From the NCBI GenBank assembly GCA_022509025.1, contig JAFLUB010000018.1, positions 1 through 50,516 on the forward strand: DNA of 50,516 bases. The letters are read 5' to 3'. Source of the DNA: Oscillospiraceae bacterium. GTDB taxonomy: Bacteria; Bacillota; Clostridia; UBA1381. Shown here one piece after another: positions 46,180 to 50,516 of the stretch (its first letter is position 1; every line of letters starts with the position of its first letter). Made by a program: the position numbers and the translations under genes. Below the pieces are notes generated by a model that made no database searches, was not told where the DNA came from, and worked only from the letters and a program-made list of their open reading frames with translations.

Positions 46180-48573
46180 TTATTTAACAGTTATATAACA
46201 TACACTATTGCATATCTCTTTACCTGACGCGGTTATTTTTATTTCACCTTCCGTCACTGCTTTAACAAGCAACTGACATTTCCCGTTAAAAGCGCGTCGC
46301 AAAGGTAATTTTTCGCTGTCATGGTCACCCGGATTTCCATTACCGGTTCCGGAAAGCATTCCGTTTCCGCTTATACTGAACTGAACTTCATTCTGAGCTG
46401 TCGGCACAACAACGCCGTTTTCGTCTATGATATCCACATTTATTATTACCGTGTCGCCTACGTTAACTTCCGTCTTGTACGCTATAAGCCGTATACTATA
46501 TGGCTCGCCTGTTGTTTTCACAATCTCCTGCGCCGCGCGCTGTCCGTTTTTATATCCTATTGCCTTTAGTTCGCCCGGCTCATAAATCACATTTTCCCAG
46601 GTGAGATACCAATTCTTCTCCATTTTCTTTCTGCCATAGCTTTTATCGTTTACAAACAGCTCAACCTCATCAAGATTACTGTAGCAGTATACGTTTACCT
46701 CTTCCCCCGTTTCCACAGGATAATTCCAGTGAGGGAAAACATGTATTACATCCTCATTCTGCCACCAGCTTTTATAGTAGTAATAATTATCCTTTTCAAA
46801 GCCGCAGTAATCAAATATTCCGAACTGCGAATACACTGCCGGATATTGGAGCGGTGTAGGCTCACCACGGTAGTCCATGCCCGTCCACAGGAATATTCCC
46901 GCGAGATAATCGCGTTCGGCGCACATCTTCCACATATTCTCGGCTATATCCTTCTTTGCGGCTTTTTCACCGCTTTTACATTTACTTACATTTTCATCGT
47001 CGAAAATATAATAAAGTCCCTTGCTCTCGTCTGTACTATAACAGCCTCTTGTGCCGCTGTTGGACGTTGCTTCGGTTATTATAACCGGCTGATTCGGCAT
47101 TCTGTCATGATAGTCATCCCACGCGGTCGGGCAATAGTTAAATCCCATAACGTCAAGATTTTTTGTGACATCAACATATTTTTCAGCAGTATCATACCGC
47201 CCTTCCCCGTCCCAGCATACTACCGCCGATGTGGCAGGGCGAGTCGGGTCAAGCTTTTTAATTTCTGCAATCATTGTCCGTGTTGTTCTCTCAGTTTCAG
47301 TCCGATTCTGCGAGAAAATCTCCTCATTTCCGATACCCCAAAGGAATATAGACGGGTGGTTTCGGTCGCGCTTCACCATTGCTTTGAGACACTCTATATC
47401 CTCTTTCGCAGCCGACATTCGTCTCGTTTCCTCAAACATTAACATTCCGAGCCGGTCGCATATATCCAGAAGCTCAGGTGATGCCGGATAATGCGAGCTT
47501 CTTACAGCATTCGCGCCCATGCTCTTCATTTGGGAAATTCTGTACTCATTAACGCTGTCAGGCACTCCTATGCCCACTCCGGCATGGTCATGATGACAGC
47601 AAAGCCCTTTGATTTTAATATTCCTGCCATTCAGGAAAAAGCCTTTATCACTGTCGAAGCGTATTTCTCTTATACCAAAATTTACGTTATATTCACAGCA
47701 TACCGTTTCATTATCGAAAATACGGATAGAAGCACTGTATAGATACGGATTTTCTATATCCCACAGCGTTATATCATTAAGCGCTGTACTGTCTGAATAT
47801 TGAGCGCTGTCCCATTCGCTTACATTAACCATTTTGCCGATTTCTGAGACACTGCGCCCCTCCATATCCTTGATTTCCGTTTCAACATATACCGTTCTTT
47901 CCCCGAAGTATCTATTAAGTATACCGACATTGATTTTCACATGCGCGGTATTAGTTTTCAAATCCGGCTTAGACTCAACCGACACACTCCACGGCTCTAT
48001 ATGTATATTATCGGCGATTTCAAGCCACACATGGCGGTATATTCCTCCGCCCTCATACCACCAGCCTTCACGGTCTGTTGCGTCCACACGCATTGCGATA
48101 ATATTCTCTCCACCGATATTTATAAAGTCAGTTATGTCATAATAAAAGCCTGTGTATCCGCTTGCGTGTGTTCCTATATAGTATTCATTCAGATATAGCG
48201 TACTGTTACGATATACACCGTCAAAATGAATATACACACGTTTATTTTCTAAATTTTCGTCAATTGTGAATTTCTTCCTGTACCACGCGATGCCGCCCTC
48301 CAGACATCCGCCCGCAAACAAACGGCTGCCAATGCTCTCCATTTCGGGAATATCTCGCATACCAGCATTGTCGGAGGTCTTGAAACAATATTCTTTATAA
48401 GACACAAAATCATGCGGCAGGTCAATAGCGCCCCACTTGGAGTCGTCAAACTTCTCAGACGGCACGCCGTTAAAATACGCGCGCGCTTTTGCTCCGCCCC
48501 AGTCGTCAGTCGGTTTCTGAGGGGATAAATCCCCCGGGAAAAATTTCCAGTCTTTATCAAAATTTATCTTCAT
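46180..48573 (-). CDS. Glycoside hydrolase family 2 protein (beta-galactosidase-like)
   Basis: Retaining exo-glycosidase. N-terminal jelly-roll sugar-binding domain (about 1-190; WYRKKF, WWYEGGGIYRHV), an Ig-like GH2 domain (about 195-300) and the TIM barrel (about 305-605). The acid/base is Glu417 (WGIGNEE) and the nucleophile Glu501 (IITEATS). C-terminal parts resemble DUF4982 and an Ig-like GH2 C-domain. The length is 797 aa. No signal peptide, so it acts on imported oligosaccharides. Beta-galactosidase is likely; beta-glucuronidase or mannosidase cannot be excluded. Confidence 0.9.
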   Translation of the reverse strand: MKINFDKDWKFFPGDLSPQKPTDDWGGAKARAYFNGVPSEKFDDSKWGAIDLPHDFVSYKEYCFKTSDNAGMRDIPEMESIGSRLFAGGCLEGGIAWYRKKFTIDENLENKRVYIHFDGVYRNSTLYLNEYYIGTHASGYTGFYYDITDFINIGGENIIAMRVDATDREGWWYEGGGIYRHVWLEIADNIHIEPWSVSVESKPDLKTNTAHVKINVGILNRYFGERTVYVETEIKDMEGRSVSEIGKMVNVSEWDSAQYSDSTALNDITLWDIENPYLYSASIRIFDNETVCCEYNVNFGIREIRFDSDKGFFLNGRNIKIKGLCCHHDHAGVGIGVPDSVNEYRISQMKSMGANAVRSSHYPASPELLDICDRLGMLMFEETRRMSAAKEDIECLKAMVKRDRNHPSIFLWGIGNEEIFSQNRTETERTTRTMIAEIKKLDPTRPATSAVVCWDGEGRYDTAEKYVDVTKNLDVMGFNYCPTAWDDYHDRMPNQPVIITEATSNSGTRGCYSTDESKGLYYIFDDENVSKCKSGEKAAKKDIAENMWKMCAERDYLAGIFLWTGMDYRGEPTPLQYPAVYSQFGIFDYCGFEKDNYYYYKSWWQNEDVIHVFPHWNYPVETGEEVNVYCYSNLDEVELFVNDKSYGRKKMEKNWYLTWENVIYEPGELKAIGYKNGQRAAQEIVKTTGEPYSIRLIAYKTEVNVGDTVIINVDIIDENGVVVPTAQNEVQFSISGNGMLSGTGNGNPGDHDSEKLPLRRAFNGKCQLLVKAVTEGEIKITASGKEICNSVCYITVK

Positions 48574-49961
48574 ATTTTCACATCCTTAGTATTCGCCATA
48601 GCAGGTATTTTAGTTTTCATTACACGTCGCGAAACCCACATATAGGCTATCAGCATTGAAAGAGAAGTCATTGCCCAAGTTACAGGATATACAACAAGGA
48701 GCCGTTCAAATGACGGTGCCTGCGGAAATATCGTATAAATCCATAAAAGCCTTAAACCGCAAGAACCTATAAGCGACAAAATCGCAGGCAAAAGCGAATA
48801 CCCCAGTCCGCGCATACTGCCAGAAAGCACGTCCATGAGCGCGCTTGTGAACTGGAACACAAGACAGTATCTCATTCTTACAAGCCCTACCGCTATAACC
48901 GCCGGCTCTGTCGTATAAAACTTCAACGCGGTTTCTCCCAGAAGCAGGAATGCCGCACTCAGAATTGTCGGGAAAACAGTACCCATAATACTGCAAAGAA
49001 GCGTTACGCGCTTGCAGCGCGCAAAATTTCCGGCGCCGTAGTTCTGACTTGTGAATGTGACACACGCCTGAGTAAATGCGTTTAAAAGGAAGAATACGAA
49101 GTATTCAAAGTTAAGCGCCGCCGCTGAACCCGCTACAACGTCCGAACCGAGAGTATTAAGCGCTGACTGCGCGCATATGTTCGAAAAAGAAAACACAACA
49201 CCCTGCAAGCCTGCCGGCAATCCGATTTTTGTTATATCCTTTAATATACGCCCGTCAATACTAAGCTCTTTAAGCGATAACTTAACCGGTCCCTCCTCAT
49301 GAGTGAGGAAGTAAATCACCATACACGCGCTTATAATATTTGAACTGACAGTTGCAATTGCCACGCCTGCAACACTCAATTTACATACGATAACAAAAAA
49401 CAAATTCAGAATAACGTTTACTATGCCTGAAATCAGCAGACACAGAAACGGACGCTTCGTGTCTCCCATGCTTCTTAAAATCGCCGCTCCGAAGTTATAG
49501 ACCATCATAAACGGCATACCGAGGAAATATATCCTCAGATACACAACAGCAAGGTCTATAATATCATCCGGTGTGGACATCAGCTCTAAAATAGGCTTTG
49601 TTATTATAATCCCCAGAAACATTATTATAAGACCGCTTAAAATAGCGACAAGAATCGCGGTATGCACAGCTTTATGTACTCTTTCCTCGTTCCTTTGACC
49701 GAGATACCTCGCTATTATAACATTTGCGCCTACAGAAAGTCCGACGAAAATATTTACAAGCAGATTTATAACCGCACCGTTGCTTCCTACAGCCGCCAAT
49801 GCGCGGCTGCCTGCAAAATGTCCGACAATGGCCACATCCGCGGAATTAAAAAGCTGCTGAAGTATACTGCTTGCGGCAAGCGGCAACGCAAATATAAGTA
49901 TTTTATTCCATATCGAGCCGCTTGTTAAGTCCATGTTTCTTTTTCTTATCTGTTTTTCCAT
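48570..49961 (-). CDS. MATE family efflux transporter
   Basis: Cation-coupled multidrug/metabolite exporter of the MATE superfamily (DinF/NorM-like) with 12 predicted membrane helices. The N-terminus MDLTSGSIWNKILIFALPLAASSILQQLFN is typical (pieces at about residues 10-38). ATG 49961 is chosen because GAGAGGGG lies 7 bases upstream; upstream codons do not look conserved. The length is 463 aa. It overlaps the GH2 gene by 4 bases, so a physical export role linked to the sugar pathway is possible but unproven. Confidence 0.9.
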   Translation of the reverse strand: MEKQIRKRNMDLTSGSIWNKILIFALPLAASSILQQLFNSADVAIVGHFAGSRALAAVGSNGAVINLLVNIFVGLSVGANVIIARYLGQRNEERVHKAVHTAILVAILSGLIIMFLGIIITKPILELMSTPDDIIDLAVVYLRIYFLGMPFMMVYNFGAAILRSMGDTKRPFLCLLISGIVNVILNLFFVIVCKLSVAGVAIATVSSNIISACMVIYFLTHEEGPVKLSLKELSIDGRILKDITKIGLPAGLQGVVFSFSNICAQSALNTLGSDVVAGSAAALNFEYFVFFLLNAFTQACVTFTSQNYGAGNFARCKRVTLLCSIMGTVFPTILSAAFLLLGETALKFYTTEPAVIAVGLVRMRYCLVFQFTSALMDVLSGSMRGLGYSLLPAILSLIGSCGLRLLWIYTIFPQAPSFERLLVVYPVTWAMTSLSMLIAYMWVSRRVMKTKIPAMANTKDVKI

Positions 49962-50037
49962 AATCTGTCCCCTCTCATAAAAACTATAACATGGCAATGG
50001 AGCTGTTGCGCATGAACAGCCCCTTATTTTAATCTCC

Positions 50038-50502
50038 CTATACGCCAAGAAGTCTTTCTGCGTTTCGGTGCGCTATTTTCTCTCTTTCACCGTCCGTAAG
50101 GTCAAGGGCTATAAAGCTGCCGACCTCATTCGGCATATTCCACAGCGGGAAGTCCGTTCCAAAGAGAATCCTGTCTGCGCCGTAGCTTCTTATATAGCTG
50201 AGCGTTGCGTCCGCTCCTATGAACATCATGCTGCTTGAAAAATCGAAAAAGCAGCTCGTATCCCTTAAGTATTCCAAGGCTTTATCAAACATTGACCAAC
50301 CGCCAAGATGCGCTCCGACAACGCACAGGTCAGGGAAATCATCAAGTACACGTCTGAGCCTTGCGGGGTCGGAAAAGTCGTATCTCGGGTCGCCGCAGTG
50401 AATAACAACGGGTATCCTGCCGCGTACCGCATCGTACATCGGATAAAGCCGCTTATCGTCGATGTTGAATCTCTGTGTATCGGGATGTATTTTTATCCCC
50501 TT
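50038..50502 (-). CDS. Amidohydrolase family protein (5'-truncated by contig end)
   Basis: C-terminal part of an amidohydrolase_2-type TIM-barrel hydrolase. Coding continues without stops upstream of an internal ATG to the last genomic base: GIKIHPDTQRF, then DDKRLYPMYDAV, before PVVIHCGDPRY (metal-binding His). Later segments include VGAHLGGW and ILFGTDFPLW (metal-binding Asp). About 155 codons are visible; the N-terminal half is missing. Substrate not inferable. It is 77 bp upstream of the MATE gene. Confidence 0.8.
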   Translation of the reverse strand, partial: KGIKIHPDTQRFNIDDKRLYPMYDAVRGRIPVVIHCGDPRYDFSDPARLRRVLDDFPDLCVVGAHLGGWSMFDKALEYLRDTSCFFDFSSSMMFIGADATLSYIRSYGADRILFGTDFPLWNMPNEVGSFIALDLTDGEREKIAHRNAERLLGV

Positions 50503-50516
50503 AGATCGGAAGAGCG
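50503..50516 (+). other. Sequencing adapter remnant (not genomic)
   Basis: The last 14 bases, AGATCGGAAGAGCG, equal the start of the standard Illumina TruSeq adapter. They break the amidohydrolase reading and mark an untrimmed contig end. Confidence 0.9.

Noticed and set aside
46729-47442. A 237-codon plus-strand ORF opposite the GH2 gene
   Set aside because: It is antisense to a well-supported enzyme with intact catalytic motifs, has no ribosome site, and its sequence resembles no family.
49962-50037. Terminator in the gap between amidohydrolase and MATE genes
   Set aside because: An imperfect GGGCTGTT/AACAGCTCC hairpin exists but no T-run follows, so it is too weak to list.

Overview
The window reads as a chromosomal contig from a spore-forming member of the Clostridia (Bacillota), most likely from an assembled gut-type metagenome or draft genome. 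The evidence is Firmicutes gene order (yicC-remA-gmk-rpoZ-priA-def-fmt-rsmB-rlmN; yqfC-yqfD-phoH-ybeY-era-yqzL-recO; dprA-topA-trmFO), sporulation and germination genes (yqfC, yqfD, ylbJ, gpr), GGAGG-type ribosome sites and many strong vegetative promoters with 17-base spacers. The last 14 bases match the start of an Illumina adapter, so the right edge is a contig end. The left edge lies inside a repeat. I saw no phage, transposase, CRISPR array, tRNA or rRNA.

Layout. 1-9210 (minus): a translation and housekeeping operon (yicC, remA, gmk, rpoZ, priA, def, fmt, a YugP-type peptidase, rsmB, rlmN). 9386-10786 (minus): a secreted copper-amine-oxidase-N-domain protein. 11012-12763 (plus): rqcH. 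12854-14521 (minus): a PII gene and amtB behind a long structured leader. 14833-19329 (plus): carAB behind a leader-peptide attenuator. 19502-21693 (minus): two cell-surface polymer genes. 21925-24662 (minus): aminotransferase, galM, rpsT. 24838-29659 (minus): recO, yqzL, era, ybeY, phoH, yqfD, yqfC. 29806-30894 (plus): ylbJ. 30921-33465 (minus): the yfmH/yfmF M16 peptidase pair behind a structured leader. 33697-34566: gpr. 34872-40779 (minus): thioredoxin-like lipoprotein, trmFO, topA, dprA, a SpoU methyltransferase. 40914-45439 (plus): a ZIP metal transporter, then an amino-acid ABC transporter with an alcohol-dehydrogenase-family gene inside it. 45488-50502: a ZIP remnant, then (minus) carbonic anhydrase, a GH2 glycosidase, a MATE exporter and a truncated amidohydrolase.

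The protein genes are mostly ordinary. The interest is in the non-coding DNA. (1) Two copies of a ~170-bp structured element, at 8162-8329 and 35243-35412, share four helices and a possible pseudoknot with compensatory changes. Each lies directly before a start codon, and one helix covers the ribosome-binding region. (2) carAB is preceded by a consensus promoter, a 28-codon leader ORF whose stop codon touches a terminator stem, and pyrimidine-rich tracts, which resembles pyrBI-type attenuation. (3) The PII-amtB leader has two tandem copies of one folded unit with terminator-like ends. (4) A three-armed palindrome lies between carB and the glycosyltransferase gene. (5) A multi-branched leader precedes yfmF. 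(6) Two further families of short palindromic repeats occur. No coding cluster here convincingly forms a new defence or biosynthetic system.
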